Notes: a model not told the origin generated them from the sequence alone. Positions 6,959-15,090 are shown, counted from the first letter of the stretch. The stretch: 22,150 nt of DNA from CBDUBS01 sp965365445 (GCA_965365445.1 CBDUBS010000048.1:1-22150), one strand, 5' to 3'. Program-made: numbers and translations.

Positions 6959-8869
6959 TCAGGAGGGACTGAGCCGATATGCCGGCCGAGCGCCCGCACG
7001 CGGAGCAAATCCGCTCTCGTCGCTCGTTCGGAAATGGGCGATCATCTCGCGCAGCTCCTCGGCCTGGGTGCTCATCTGGTCGGCCATCTTCGCCAGGTCG
7101 GTCGTCGACTGCGAAACCTCCGACGATACCGACGAAATCATCTCCACGCTCCGCGCGATCTGGTCCGTCGTGGCCGACTGCTGCTGGCTGCTCACGGCGA
7201 TCTGGTCGATCATCTGCACCATGCCGTTGATCGAGCCCACGATCTGCCCCATGGCCCCGGAAGCCTCTTCAGAGAGCTTCAGGCCCGACTCCACCTCCTC
7301 GTTCCCTTTCGCCATGGAGGCCACGACTTCCTGCGTGTTCCGCTGGATCCGGGTTATCATCCCCGTGATTTCCTTGGTCGCGGCCGATGTGCGCTCCGCC
7401 AGCTTGCGCACTTCGTCGGCCACCACGGCGAAGCCCCGGCCCTGTTCACCCGCCCGGGCCGCTTCGATGGCCGCATTCAGAGCCAGCAGATTCGTCTGGT
7501 CGGCGATGTCTCCAATAACCCGGATGATCTCTCCGATCTGGCCGCTCGAGTCTCCGAGCGCCGTCACTTTTTCCGCCGCCTCGCGGACGATCGTCGCGAT
7601 GCGCGACATGCCGGTGGTGGTCTTTTTGAATACCTCTTCGCCCATACCGGCCAGATCATACGCTTTCTGCGCTCCGGCGTTGGCCTCGTGCGCGTTCTGC
7701 GACGACGACGTGACCGTAGCGGACATCTCTTCGATGGCGGCCGCTACGTCGGCCGTTTGCTGGGCCTGTCCTACGGCCCCCCGCGACATCTCGTCCGCCG
7801 AAGAAGCCACCATCTGAGCCGCTTCGGATATTTTGTGTCCGGCTTCGCCGAAACTGCGGATCAGCCCGGCCAGATCATCGATCATCTGATTGATCTGCTC
7901 CATCAGCTGCCCTACGTCGTCCTGCACCGTTACTTGCAAGCGGCTCGTGAGGTCGCCCTGCGTGACGTTCGTAATCACCCGGCTGATCTGGGCGAACTGC
8001 GTACGCAGGTACTGACGCTCGTTCTCGGCCTGCTGTTGCAACGTCTGGGCGCTTTGCTGCGCTTCCTCGGCGTGCCTGGACTGCTCCTGCAGGGCCAGCA
8101 TGTTCTGCTCGCTTGCCGCTACCATCGCGTTGAACGAGGCGGCCAGCCGCCCGATCTCGTCGCTCTGGCGCACGTCGGCCCGCGTGGTCAGATCTCCCGT
8201 CTCTACCTGCCGCGCCGCTTTTTCCAGGTTCTTCAGCGGCCCCGTGACCGTCTTTCCGACGTGCAGGTAAATCAACCCGATCAGGAGGAGGAATACCATC
8301 GGCACACCGATGGAAAGCAGCATACTCGTTCGCTGCCCTTCCTCCAGCTCGGTCTTGTCGATCACGAGCATGGCATAGCCCATCGGACGTTTGGACGCCC
8401 CGGCATCGTCGCTCGAAGCATATACCGGCGCAAGGGAGATCACGGCGGACCGCTTGTCCGACGTGACGACGCTGCGGGCCGGTCGGCCCTTCAGCGCCGC
8501 CGTCAGCTCTCCGCCCGAGGGCCGGTATGCGGCTCCGATCTGGGCGACGACGCCTTCCTCGACGAGTACCTTACCCGTCGAATCCAGGAAGCTCCCGGCC
8601 AGCGCATTGCCGCTCTTCACCACCGTCTGGATGCGCTCCTTCAGCCCGTCGGCATCCTGCATCATCAGGTTCAGCACCGATTCCGAGCCGACGGTATGCG
8701 CCAGCAGAAAAGTACGCTTCTCGAACTCCCGCTCGGTCGTGCCCAGGCTGTACCGGGCGAAAGAAAGGAAAAGCAGGGAAGTAATGATTGCCATTCCCCC
8801 CAGCAGCACCGCAAACCGATACCGCAGACTCAAGCTGCTCAATTTCAACTTCATACCCTTTGTACGCAT
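6959..8869 (-). CDS. Methyl-accepting chemotaxis protein with two HAMP domains
   Basis: This is a membrane receptor that controls CheA through CheW. The 636-residue product has a membrane segment near 20-37, a periplasmic sensor of about 145 residues, and a second membrane segment near 183-204. A HAMP domain follows (about 205-258; GPLKNLEKAARQVETGDLTT), then a coiled coil, then a second HAMP-like unit (about 292-340; VITNVTQGDLTSRLQVTVQD). The methyl-accepting helices include AAAIEEMSA around Glu380/381. The conserved tip starts at DIADQTNLLALNAAIEAARA and ends near 493 with VADEVRKLAERT. There is no C-terminal NWETF-type tether for CheR/CheB. Met6 follows AAAGGGT closely and could be the true start. 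The gene lies 46 bases after the binding-protein gene and ends at a terminator. The sensor fold resembles a small Cache domain, but this is uncertain. Confidence 0.95.
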   Translation of the reverse strand: MRTKGMKLKLSSLSLRYRFAVLLGGMAIITSLLFLSFARYSLGTTEREFEKRTFLLAHTVGSESVLNLMMQDADGLKERIQTVVKSGNALAGSFLDSTGKVLVEEGVVAQIGAAYRPSGGELTAALKGRPARSVVTSDKRSAVISLAPVYASSDDAGASKRPMGYAMLVIDKTELEEGQRTSMLLSIGVPMVFLLLIGLIYLHVGKTVTGPLKNLEKAARQVETGDLTTRADVRQSDEIGRLAASFNAMVAASEQNMLALQEQSRHAEEAQQSAQTLQQQAENERQYLRTQFAQISRVITNVTQGDLTSRLQVTVQDDVGQLMEQINQMIDDLAGLIRSFGEAGHKISEAAQMVASSADEMSRGAVGQAQQTADVAAAIEEMSATVTSSSQNAHEANAGAQKAYDLAGMGEEVFKKTTTGMSRIATIVREAAEKVTALGDSSGQIGEIIRVIGDIADQTNLLALNAAIEAARAGEQGRGFAVVADEVRKLAERTSAATKEITGMITRIQRNTQEVVASMAKGNEEVESGLKLSEEASGAMGQIVGSINGMVQMIDQIAVSSQQQSATTDQIARSVEMISSVSSEVSQSTTDLAKMADQMSTQAEELREMIAHFRTSDESGFAPRAGARPAYRLSPS

Positions 8870-8915
8870 AGTTCAATTCACACGTCAGGTGGGCTGTACC
8901 CCCTGTGTTTCGGGC

Positions 8916-9461
8916 TTACATGTACTGGGTCCGATCCTGGTACTTCACCGGAACGGCCACCGAGAGCGCATCGGCGATCGGCTTGTTTACTACGATCCGC
9001 ACCCCGGAGCCCTGGCTCTGGATGCTCAGGCAAGCCCCTTTCTTCACCCAATCGTCCGACGGCGCCATCAGCATCATCTTGTCCTCGGCGGCGCTCTTTA
9101 CCAGATACTTCTGCGTCACGTCGCTGCCGACGATCTGGTCGGAATTGACTACCCATAGCGCCTTGACCCCGTGCGTCTTCGTCAGCTCGCGTACCTTCGG
9201 GGCGACGTCGCTCATGCCCGTTACCACCCCTACGACTACCTTGATGCCGGTCGCCGCGGAGGCCTTCTGCAATTGCTCGATGACGGAGGCCCGCTCCGGG
9301 TTGGCTTCGGCGATCACCACGCCGATTTTATCGATGCCGGGCTTGATCTCCTTGAGCAAATACAACTGCTGCAGCGGAGTGGCAGCCTGGCCAAAAGCGG
9401 AAAACGTTGCCGGGAACAGGAAAAGTGCTGCAAGGAAACAGCATCGCAAAATGGTTCTCAT
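8916..9461 (-). CDS. Secreted one-lobe periplasmic-binding-like protein (ABC_sub_bind-like)
   Basis: The 181-residue product has a signal peptide (MRTILRCCFLAALFLFPATF, cleavage near AFG-Q or GQA-A). The mature part resembles one lobe of the ABC_sub_bind/TrpX-type periplasmic binding fold: KIGVVIAEANPERASVIEQL, ATGIKVVVGVVTGMSDV, VKALWVVNSDQIV, then WVKKGACLSI. Full members have two lobes and about 300 residues, so this is roughly half-sized. I chose the ATG at 9461 because AAAGGA lies four bases upstream and the signal peptide begins there; the longer open frame has an unlikely 67-residue extension. No permease or ATPase is adjacent. A receptor gene follows at 46 bases, and a sigma-28-like promoter precedes the pair. 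This suggests a role in sensing, but the ligand is unknown. Confidence 0.75.
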   Translation of the reverse strand: MRTILRCCFLAALFLFPATFSAFGQAATPLQQLYLLKEIKPGIDKIGVVIAEANPERASVIEQLQKASAATGIKVVVGVVTGMSDVAPKVRELTKTHGVKALWVVNSDQIVGSDVTQKYLVKSAAEDKMMLMAPSDDWVKKGACLSIQSQGSGVRIVVNKPIADALSVAVPVKYQDRTQYM

Positions 9462-9465
9462 GATT

Positions 9466-9471
9466 TCCTTT
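9466..9471 (-). promoter_or_regulatory. Ribosome binding site of the binding-protein gene
   Basis: AAAGGA on the minus strand, four bases before the ATG at 9461, fixes that start over the longer open frame reaching 9662. Confidence 0.7.
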
Positions 9472-9503
9472 GGTTGCTGATGAGTAAGGTTGTGTGCTCG
9501 TAC

Positions 9504-9530
9504 GTATCGACGGTTTCTAGCTTCTATTAA
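9504..9530 (-). promoter_or_regulatory. Sigma-28 (FliA)-like promoter for the binding protein-MCP unit
   Basis: The minus strand reads TTAA, 15 bases, then GTCGATAC, matching the arrangement found before motA1, cheY and cheW. It lies 42 bases before the binding-protein start, in the divergent gap shared with the plus-strand hydrolase gene. Receptors are standard sigma-28 targets, which supports the call. Confidence 0.65.
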
Positions 9531-9660
9531 CTGGTTGGTGCGGTTTTCATGCAAGAAAATGTGTCCTTCCGGACCGGGGCGCTGCCTTCCGTGTACGCTC
9601 GGTACGGGGCACGGTGTTTGTTGAACGTCCGGGCAGATCCGGCAACCCTTTCCGATCACC

Positions 9661-10410
9661 ATGCGCCGCCCTCACCACTACGTAGTGCTATTCCTTCTCC
9701 TGTGGAGCCCGCTCGGTGCTCGTGCCGATACGTCATCGGATTCGGTCGTCACGCTCCAACTCGATGAACAACTCCGGTCGCTTACCCTTCGCCAGCGGGA
9801 CGACGTGGTCTGGCTCGCCCGATGCATCTATTCGGAAAGCAACCTCGCCCACGAGCAACGGCTGGTGGCATGGGTCGTGCGAAACCGGGTCGAGACGCAG
9901 TTCAGGGGCCGTTCCTACCGGAGCGTCGTGCTGGAGCCGTACCAGTTCAGCGCCTTCAACGAACCCAATGCCCGCCGGAAGCATATTCTCGGCCTGGACC
10001 TGAACAGCCGCTACGGTCCGTGGCGTGAAGCCCTGGAAATCGCCCTGGACGTGTACCGGGCTCCCGCCGAAGAACGCCCCTTTTCCCTCACCACCCGGCA
10101 TTTCTACTCGCCGGTATCCATGCGGGGCGGGAAAACACCTCACTGGGCCATCGGAGAAGAAGCGTTGGACCTCTCTCGCTTCGGAGTCAACACCCGCCGC
10201 TTCCAGTTCTTCAACTCCATCGACGATGCCTACCAGCGCAGCCTGGCCGCTTCCGACTCCGGCTACACCGATGACACACTCGATCAGACCGATGCCGCGC
10301 CGGAAGTCCGTCCGTTTGCCGGGCGAAAGCGAACCCTGACCCACCGGGTTCGGCTGAGCGGCCGTGTTGCCCGGCCCGTCCGTCCATCGGCCCGCCGCCT
10401 GCGGGATTAG
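9661..10410 (+). CDS. Secreted SleB/CwlJ-type cell-wall hydrolase
   Basis: This is the only plus-strand gene, with 249 residues. A signal peptide (about 1-22, cleavage near ARA-D) is followed by a Hydrolase_2 (SleB) domain from about 46 to 190. It has DVVWLARCIYSESN with the expected catalytic Glu59, then LVAWVVRNRVETQFRGRSY, YQFSAFN (residues 97-103) and HFYSPVSMRGGKTPHWA. The tail is rich in Arg and has no known domain. The family cleaves peptidoglycan glycan strands. Outside spore formers such proteins remodel the wall, so a role in letting the rod pass the wall is possible but unproven. The start has no strong SD. It ends six bases from the cheB stop on the other strand, with no terminator between. 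Confidence 0.85.
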   Translation: MRRPHHYVVLFLLLWSPLGARADTSSDSVVTLQLDEQLRSLTLRQRDDVVWLARCIYSESNLAHEQRLVAWVVRNRVETQFRGRSYRSVVLEPYQFSAFNEPNARRKHILGLDLNSRYGPWREALEIALDVYRAPAEERPFSLTTRHFYSPVSMRGGKTPHWAIGEEALDLSRFGVNTRRFQFFNSIDDAYQRSLAASDSGYTDDTLDQTDAAPEVRPFAGRKRTLTHRVRLSGRVARPVRPSARRLRD

Positions 10411-10416
10411 CTTCCT

Positions 10417-11460
10417 TCAGCCCTTTCCCCGGCGAACGGCTCTTGCTACGGCGTCGGCAATGGCTTCTAGCGGCAGTACCGCATCCGCCAGCCCGGCATC
10501 CACGACGGCCCGAGGCATTCCGTACACGACGCACGACGCTTCATCCTGAGCGATGAGCTTGCCCCCATGCTGCTTGATGGCCTTCACCCCTTGTAGGCCG
10601 TCCTTTCCCATGCCCGTCATGACGACCGAAAGCACCCGCCCCGAATAAGCGGCTTCCGCCGACTCGAACATGACGTCCACCGAGGGCCGGTGCAACGTGT
10701 CGGACGGCTGCTCCGGTGTCTGAACGAGCGTTCCGCTTACACTGTGCCGGAAAGTCAGGTGCTTTCCCCCGGGCGCCAGGTACACCGTGCCTGCCTGCAC
10801 CGGCATCCCGTTTTCCGCTTCCACCACATGCAACGGACTGGCCGCGTCGAGCCGCTCGGCCAGCGAGCGCGTAAAATGGGGAGGCATATGCTGAACCACG
10901 GCCACGGGTACCGGCAAATCGAAGGGCAGCGCCGGTATGAGCCGCTGCAGGGCGAACGGCCCCCCCGTCGAAATACCAATCACGACGATCTGCGCTTCCG
11001 GAAAGTGCACCGCCGGAGTGCGCGGGATCGGGGCCGCCGCAGTCGTGCGCTGGTACCACCGGCTGCGGGAGCGGGTGATCGTCTTGACCTTCTCGATGAG
11101 ATCGTGCTGTACTTTCGTGATCTCCAGCGACACGTACGACGACTGCTTCGGTATGAAATCGACCGCCCCGGCTTGCAACGCCTCCACGGTTGCCTGGGCG
11201 CCCTCCCGGGTCAACGAGCTGATCATCAATACCGGGCAGGGGTGTTGCTTCATGATCTGGCGCAGCGCCGATATCCCGTCGAGCACCGGCATCTCCACAT
11301 CCATCGTCACTACGTCGGGCTTCAACTGCCGGACTTTCTCCACACCCTCCGCCCCGTTTCGCGCCGTATCGACCACCTTGATCTCGGGATCGCTCTCGAG
11401 CATCATCGAAATGGCCTTCCGCATGAAGGCAGAGTCGTCTACCACAAGAGCACGAATCAT
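10417..11460 (-). CDS. cheB: Chemotaxis methylesterase/deamidase CheB
   Basis: CheB removes methyl groups from receptor glutamates and resets adaptation. The 347-residue product has an N-terminal receiver (1-125) with Asp8/Asp9, phosphoacceptor Asp54 (TMDVEMPVLDG) and Lys105. A short basic linker leads to the methylesterase domain (about 155-345). Its triad is visible as Ser164 in GISTGGP, His191 in VVQHMPP and Asp287 in TGMGKDG. AGAGGG precedes the ATG at a good distance. The gene follows cheA by 35 bases and is the last of the cheY-cheZ-cheA-cheB run. It converges with the hydrolase gene and leaves only six bases between the stops. Confidence 0.97.
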   Translation of the reverse strand: MIRALVVDDSAFMRKAISMMLESDPEIKVVDTARNGAEGVEKVRQLKPDVVTMDVEMPVLDGISALRQIMKQHPCPVLMISSLTREGAQATVEALQAGAVDFIPKQSSYVSLEITKVQHDLIEKVKTITRSRSRWYQRTTAAAPIPRTPAVHFPEAQIVVIGISTGGPFALQRLIPALPFDLPVPVAVVQHMPPHFTRSLAERLDAASPLHVVEAENGMPVQAGTVYLAPGGKHLTFRHSVSGTLVQTPEQPSDTLHRPSVDVMFESAEAAYSGRVLSVVMTGMGKDGLQGVKAIKQHGGKLIAQDEASCVVYGMPRAVVDAGLADAVLPLEAIADAVARAVRRGKG

Positions 11461-11495
11461 AGTCCCTCTAGCTAGCGGCCCGCCGCCCGGCGCGT

Positions 11496-13319
11496 TTATG
11501 CCGGAACCAGTTCTTCCACCACGGACCGGGTCTTTACCCCTTCGGAGGATACCTGGATGACCTCGGGAACGTCCAGAATCATGATTACCCGCCCGTCGCC
11601 CAGTATCGTGGAGCCGGCGACGCAGCGCACCTTCTTGAGGTAGTTGCCCAGCGGCTTGATGACGATTTCCTTCTGGCTTTCCATCGCATCCACCACCAAG
11701 CCCACCCGGTGGTGCGCCACCGCAACCACCACGGCAAACGACTGGCGGCTCGGTTCGTCCGGCTCCTGCACCCTGAGCAACCTGCCGATCCGGATGAGCG
11801 GCAGCACTTCGCCCCGGTGCCGCATCACCTCACGCCGGTTTATGGAGTACACGTCCCCTTCCTCCACGCGCACGACTTCAGTTACGGCGTGCAGAGGGAT
11901 CGCGTACGTTTCCATGCCCGCCCGAACGAGCAGGCTCTGCGTGATTGCCAGGGTCAGCGGCAGCTTCAGCGTAAACCGGGTGCCCTGCCCCGGCACGGTA
12001 TCGATGCGGATGGAGCCGTTCAGACGGGTCAGGTTCGTCTTGACGACGTCCATACCAACCCCCCGGCCGGAAACCTGACTGACGGCCTTCGCCGTGCTGA
12101 AGCCGGGCCGGAAAATGAGCAGATGAGCCTCGCTGTCGCTCATCTCTGCCGCCTCCGCCGCCGTAATGATCCCCCTTCCCAGCGCGTGCTGCTTCAGCTT
12201 CTGCGCGTCCAGTCCGGCCCCGTCGTCCTCGATGACCAGGATGATGTGGTTTCCCTCATGCGCCGCCGAAAGCCGGATACGGCCCCGGGCGGGCTTGCCC
12301 CGCTCCTCCCGGATTGCCGGCAATTCGACCCCATGGTCGGCCGCATTGCGAATCAGGTGCACCAGCGGGTCGCTGATCTCTTCCACCAGCGACTTGTCCA
12401 TCTCGGTTTCCTCCCCCTCGATCACCAGCTCGATCTGCTTCTCGAACTCCCGGGCCAGATCGCGCACCAGCCTGGGAAATTTGTTGAAGGTCCGCCCGAT
12501 CTGTACCATGCGGGCGTTCATGACCGCCGTTTGAAGCTCTGTCGTGATGAAGTCGATCTGCGCGTTGGTATCCACGAGGTCGCTCAGCAGCCGGTCGTTC
12601 TTCTCCGACTGCTCGGCATTGGCTACCACTTGAAGCAGCCTGTTCCTTCCGAGCACGAGTTCGCCGACCAGGTCCATCAGGTTGTCGAGCCGCTTGACGT
12701 CTACCCGGATCGTTTTGTTTTCCTGATTTCCTCTGGCTTCCTGCCCGCCGCGCGGCGTTTCCCCTGCCGTTGGCTCGGCAGGCTCGCTCTCGGTCGGAAG
12801 TGGTTCCTCCGGGACGACCGCCGCCTCGACGGCCGCTGCTTCACCCGGGAAGCTCTCAGCGGGGAAGCTCTCTACGGGTATGTCCACTGCCGGGGCGGGG
12901 GCGCCGCCGGGGAGCTTGCCTTCCGAAAGGTCGCTCAGGGCCTGATACAGCGGATCGAGCTTCATCGGAGTGATATTCCGGTCCACGATCTGCTGCAACA
13001 ACAGCTTCATGTGGTCGAACGCATCGAACATGATGTCCATCATCTCGATGCGAAACTGGAGCTCTCCCCGGCGCAACTTGTTCAGTACGTCTTCGAAATG
13101 ATGCGCGAGCACGCTGAGTTGCTCCAGGCTCAAAAATCCTGACGTTCCTTTTACCGTATGAACGGCTCGGAAAATCTTGTTGACGAGCTCGGCGTCCTGG
13201 GGAGTCCGTTCGAGCTGAAGCAAATCGTTGTCCAGCTGATCGAATATCTCGATCGTCTCCGTGATGAAGCTCTCAACGATCTCTTTCAGGTCGTCGGAAA
13301 AAACCGGATGGTCTGCCAT
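11496..13319 (-). CDS. cheA: Chemotaxis histidine kinase CheA, without an evident P2 domain
   Basis: CheA autophosphorylates under receptor control and passes phosphate to CheY and CheB. The 607-residue protein has the P1 Hpt domain (about 1-115) with His54 in AVHTVKGTSGF. A Pro/Glu/Ala-rich linker (about 136-200) follows, then P3 dimerisation (about 203-275, LDNLMDLVGELVLGRN). The P4 ATPase domain has the N box HLIRNAADHGVE with Asn325, the G1 box EDDGAGLD, FRPGFSTA and the G2 box SGRGVGMDVV. P5, the CheW-like coupling domain, spans about 460-595. The stretch between P1 and P3 looks like low-complexity linker rather than a folded P2 CheY-docking domain. The gene follows cheZ by 27 bases. Confidence 0.97.
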   Translation of the reverse strand: MADHPVFSDDLKEIVESFITETIEIFDQLDNDLLQLERTPQDAELVNKIFRAVHTVKGTSGFLSLEQLSVLAHHFEDVLNKLRRGELQFRIEMMDIMFDAFDHMKLLLQQIVDRNITPMKLDPLYQALSDLSEGKLPGGAPAPAVDIPVESFPAESFPGEAAAVEAAVVPEEPLPTESEPAEPTAGETPRGGQEARGNQENKTIRVDVKRLDNLMDLVGELVLGRNRLLQVVANAEQSEKNDRLLSDLVDTNAQIDFITTELQTAVMNARMVQIGRTFNKFPRLVRDLAREFEKQIELVIEGEETEMDKSLVEEISDPLVHLIRNAADHGVELPAIREERGKPARGRIRLSAAHEGNHIILVIEDDGAGLDAQKLKQHALGRGIITAAEAAEMSDSEAHLLIFRPGFSTAKAVSQVSGRGVGMDVVKTNLTRLNGSIRIDTVPGQGTRFTLKLPLTLAITQSLLVRAGMETYAIPLHAVTEVVRVEEGDVYSINRREVMRHRGEVLPLIRIGRLLRVQEPDEPSRQSFAVVVAVAHHRVGLVVDAMESQKEIVIKPLGNYLKKVRCVAGSTILGDGRVIMILDVPEVIQVSSEGVKTRSVVEELVPA

Positions 13320-13346
13320 AGAGGTGCGGGTAGGCGCGGCCGCCTG

Positions 13347-14276
13347 CTAGAGTCCCTGGAATAGTTTGTCGATTTCATCCTGCGACGCCGGATTGGCGGC
13401 CGGCCGGGGCGCCGCAAATAAGGCGTCGATGTCATTCTGACAGGCCGCGACCCGTTCGGCAGGCGGCTCGGCGGGGGAGGTTTCCTTCGCCCGTCCGTTA
13501 ACCGATTTTGCCCGCCCCGGTACGAACCCGGCGATGACCTCGTCGGCTTCTACCTGTCGCTGCCCCGAGCGGTCGTACGTTGCGTTCGGGTCGAACGTGC
13601 CCGGGTTGGTCGGGGTGAGCAGTTCTTCCACGGTCTGCTCGAAATCCGCATAGCTCAATCGGTGGATCAGCCGCGTCAGCCGGTCCCGTATCGACTCGAA
13701 CAGATGCTTCACGGCGGCAATCTGCTGGGTGGTGATGTCCTGCACCTGAAGGGCCAGCATGATCCGGTTGATGTCGTCCCGCATGGCATCTATCGCTCCC
13801 ACTTCCTGCCCGAGCTTGGAGGCAAAACTCTTGCGCAGCGCCCTTTTTTGCTCGTGCAGCACCTCGATGCGGGTGATGAGGTCCGGATTGTCGCCCTTGT
13901 ACGCCATCTTGATGAGGCGAACCATCCGCGTATCCAGTTGCCCCATCGCATCCAGGTCGGCGGCCGCCTGCTCCCGCGTCGACTTCATGCGCGAGAGCTG
14001 GAGCAGCACCGCATCGACCAGGTCGAGGATCTCTGTGGTCGCCATCTCGGTGGCCTGCGATACGCTCTGCAACTGCGACGTGGCCTTGGGAATCTTGCTC
14101 GTGCTGTCGCGGATCGACACGTTGATCTCGTCCAGCAACGGCGACATTTCCTTGAAAAAGTGGAGGATCTCCTCGATGAACGGGACCGCTCGCTGCCCGA
14201 TGATGAACACGGCGCGTAGCTCGTCGAGCTTGCCCAGGATGTTGGTTATGTTGTCGGCCGGCATGTCGGGAAGCAT
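13347..14276 (-). CDS. cheZ: CheY-P phosphatase CheZ with two C-terminal CheY-binding-like motifs
   Basis: CheZ removes phosphate from CheY-P. The 309-residue protein is mostly helical, as expected for the long CheZ hairpin dimer. It carries LQVQDITTQQI near 176-186, which aligns with the Escherichia coli FQDLTGQ site. Asp180 and Gln184 take the places of Asp143 and the catalytic Gln147. A disordered linker (about 220-275) leads to two short motifs, QNDIDALF (280-287) and the terminal QDEIDKLFQGL (299-309). Both resemble the CheZ tail that grips CheY and the FliM peptide QEEIDVLL. It starts directly after the cheY stop codon (TAA then ATG), so translation is probably coupled, and it precedes cheA by 27 bases. 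Overall identity to proteobacterial CheZ looks low, so the call rests on motif, tail and context. Confidence 0.85.
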   Translation of the reverse strand: MLPDMPADNITNILGKLDELRAVFIIGQRAVPFIEEILHFFKEMSPLLDEINVSIRDSTSKIPKATSQLQSVSQATEMATTEILDLVDAVLLQLSRMKSTREQAAADLDAMGQLDTRMVRLIKMAYKGDNPDLITRIEVLHEQKRALRKSFASKLGQEVGAIDAMRDDINRIMLALQVQDITTQQIAAVKHLFESIRDRLTRLIHRLSYADFEQTVEELLTPTNPGTFDPNATYDRSGQRQVEADEVIAGFVPGRAKSVNGRAKETSPAEPPAERVAACQNDIDALFAAPRPAANPASQDEIDKLFQGL

Positions 14277-14654
14277 TTAATTGGTTTTGAGGATCAAGTC
14301 GATCTTCTCGCGCAGCACGTCCGGCGTGAAGGGCTTGACGATGTAATTGTTGACCCGCGCCTGCAACGCATCGATCACGTCCTCTTTCATGCCGCGCGTC
14401 GTGATCATCAGGATCGGAAGGGACTCCGTGGCCGGGCTGCTGCGAATCGTTTTCGTCAGGTCCAGGCCGTTCATGTTCGGCATGTTCCAATCGGTTATGA
14501 GAAAGTCTATCGCTTCCTCGTGCAGCTTCTTGACGGCTTCATTGCCGTCGGCCGCCTCGACGAATGTGCCGTACCCGATTTCCCGAAGTGCATTGCACAC
14601 GATCCTCCGCATGGTAGGGGAGTCGTCAACAACCAGAAATTTTAGAGTGCTCAT
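14277..14654 (-). CDS. cheY: Chemotaxis response regulator CheY
   Basis: This is a 125-residue single receiver domain. It has Asp10/Asp11, phosphoacceptor Asp55 in ITDWNMP, Thr85, Tyr104 and Lys107 (YIVKPF), matching the residues used by CheY to switch the motor. The DWNMP motif is the classic CheY form, and with cheZ directly adjacent this is the likely motor-binding CheY. It has its own sigma-28-like promoter 50 to 80 bases upstream, which overlaps the end of the second receiver gene. Confidence 0.95.
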   Translation of the reverse strand: MSTLKFLVVDDSPTMRRIVCNALREIGYGTFVEAADGNEAVKKLHEEAIDFLITDWNMPNMNGLDLTKTIRSSPATESLPILMITTRGMKEDVIDALQARVNNYIVKPFTPDVLREKIDLILKTN

Positions 14655-14705
14655 AGAGAGTGCCGCTGATGATGGATCGCGCCGTCCGCCGGCGCAGTAC
14701 AGGTT

Positions 14706-14732
14706 CTATCGGCTGAAAATGGATTCAATTAA
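14706..14732 (-). promoter_or_regulatory. Sigma-28 (FliA)-like promoter inside the che array, for cheY-cheZ-cheA-cheB
   Basis: The minus strand reads TTAA, 15 bases, then GCCGATAG. The -35 element overlaps the last codons of the upstream receiver gene, its stop codon falls in the spacer, and the -10 lies 51 bases before the cheY start. The arrangement and spacing equal those before cheW, motA1 and the binding protein-MCP pair. Confidence 0.65.
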
Positions 14733-15090
14733 GGAATTTGGATACTTCGTACTGAATACGCCGCGAATCGAAAGGCTTGGTCAGATAAGCATCCGCCCCG
14801 GAGCTTAACCCTTCCGTGATGTAGCACTCGTCTTGCAGCGCCGAGAGCACGATGATCGGCACTTCGGCATATTCGGCAATCTGCCGCAACGCCTTGATGA
14901 GGCCGATTCCGTCGAGTTTGGGCATCGTCAGATCGGTAATGATGAGGTCCACCTGGGTCCGGGCGAGTTGCTCCAGGGCATCCTGGCCGTCCAGGGCCGT
15001 AAAGACGGCATATCCCTGCGCTCGCAGGGCGAACATGACGAACTTCCGGATCGGCCCGGAGTCATCGACTACCATCACTTTCTTTGACAT
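14725..15090 (-). CDS. CheY-like single-domain response regulator, second copy
   Basis: This is a 121-residue stand-alone receiver with Asp9/Asp10, phosphoacceptor Asp53 in ITDLTMPKLDG, Ser83 in VLSALQD, and Lys105 (YLTKPF). It has DLTMP rather than the DWNMP of the neighbouring CheY, so it may be a phosphate sink, an adaptation regulator or a second output protein. It starts seven bases after the cheR stop. I chose the ATG at 15090 because the receiver fold begins there; the open frame reaching 15231 lies within cheR and has no receiver-like sequence. Confidence 0.9.
   Translation of the reverse strand: MSKKVMVVDDSGPIRKFVMFALRAQGYAVFTALDGQDALEQLARTQVDLIITDLTMPKLDGIGLIKALRQIAEYAEVPIIVLSALQDECYITEGLSSGADAYLTKPFDSRRIQYEVSKFLN

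Noticed and set aside
6848..9148. 766-codon open frame on the plus strand opposite the MCP and binding-protein genes
   Set aside because: It is antisense to two well-supported genes, its translation is rich in Arg, His and Leu without domain-like pattern, and long antisense frames are expected in GC-rich coding DNA.
9462..9662. 67-residue N-terminal extension of the binding-protein frame
   Set aside because: A signal peptide with a good SD begins at 9461, and the extension would cover the sigma-28-like promoter and most of the divergent gap.
11709..13142. 477-codon plus-strand open frame opposite cheA
   Set aside because: It is a shadow of cheA with no recognisable domain or start signal.
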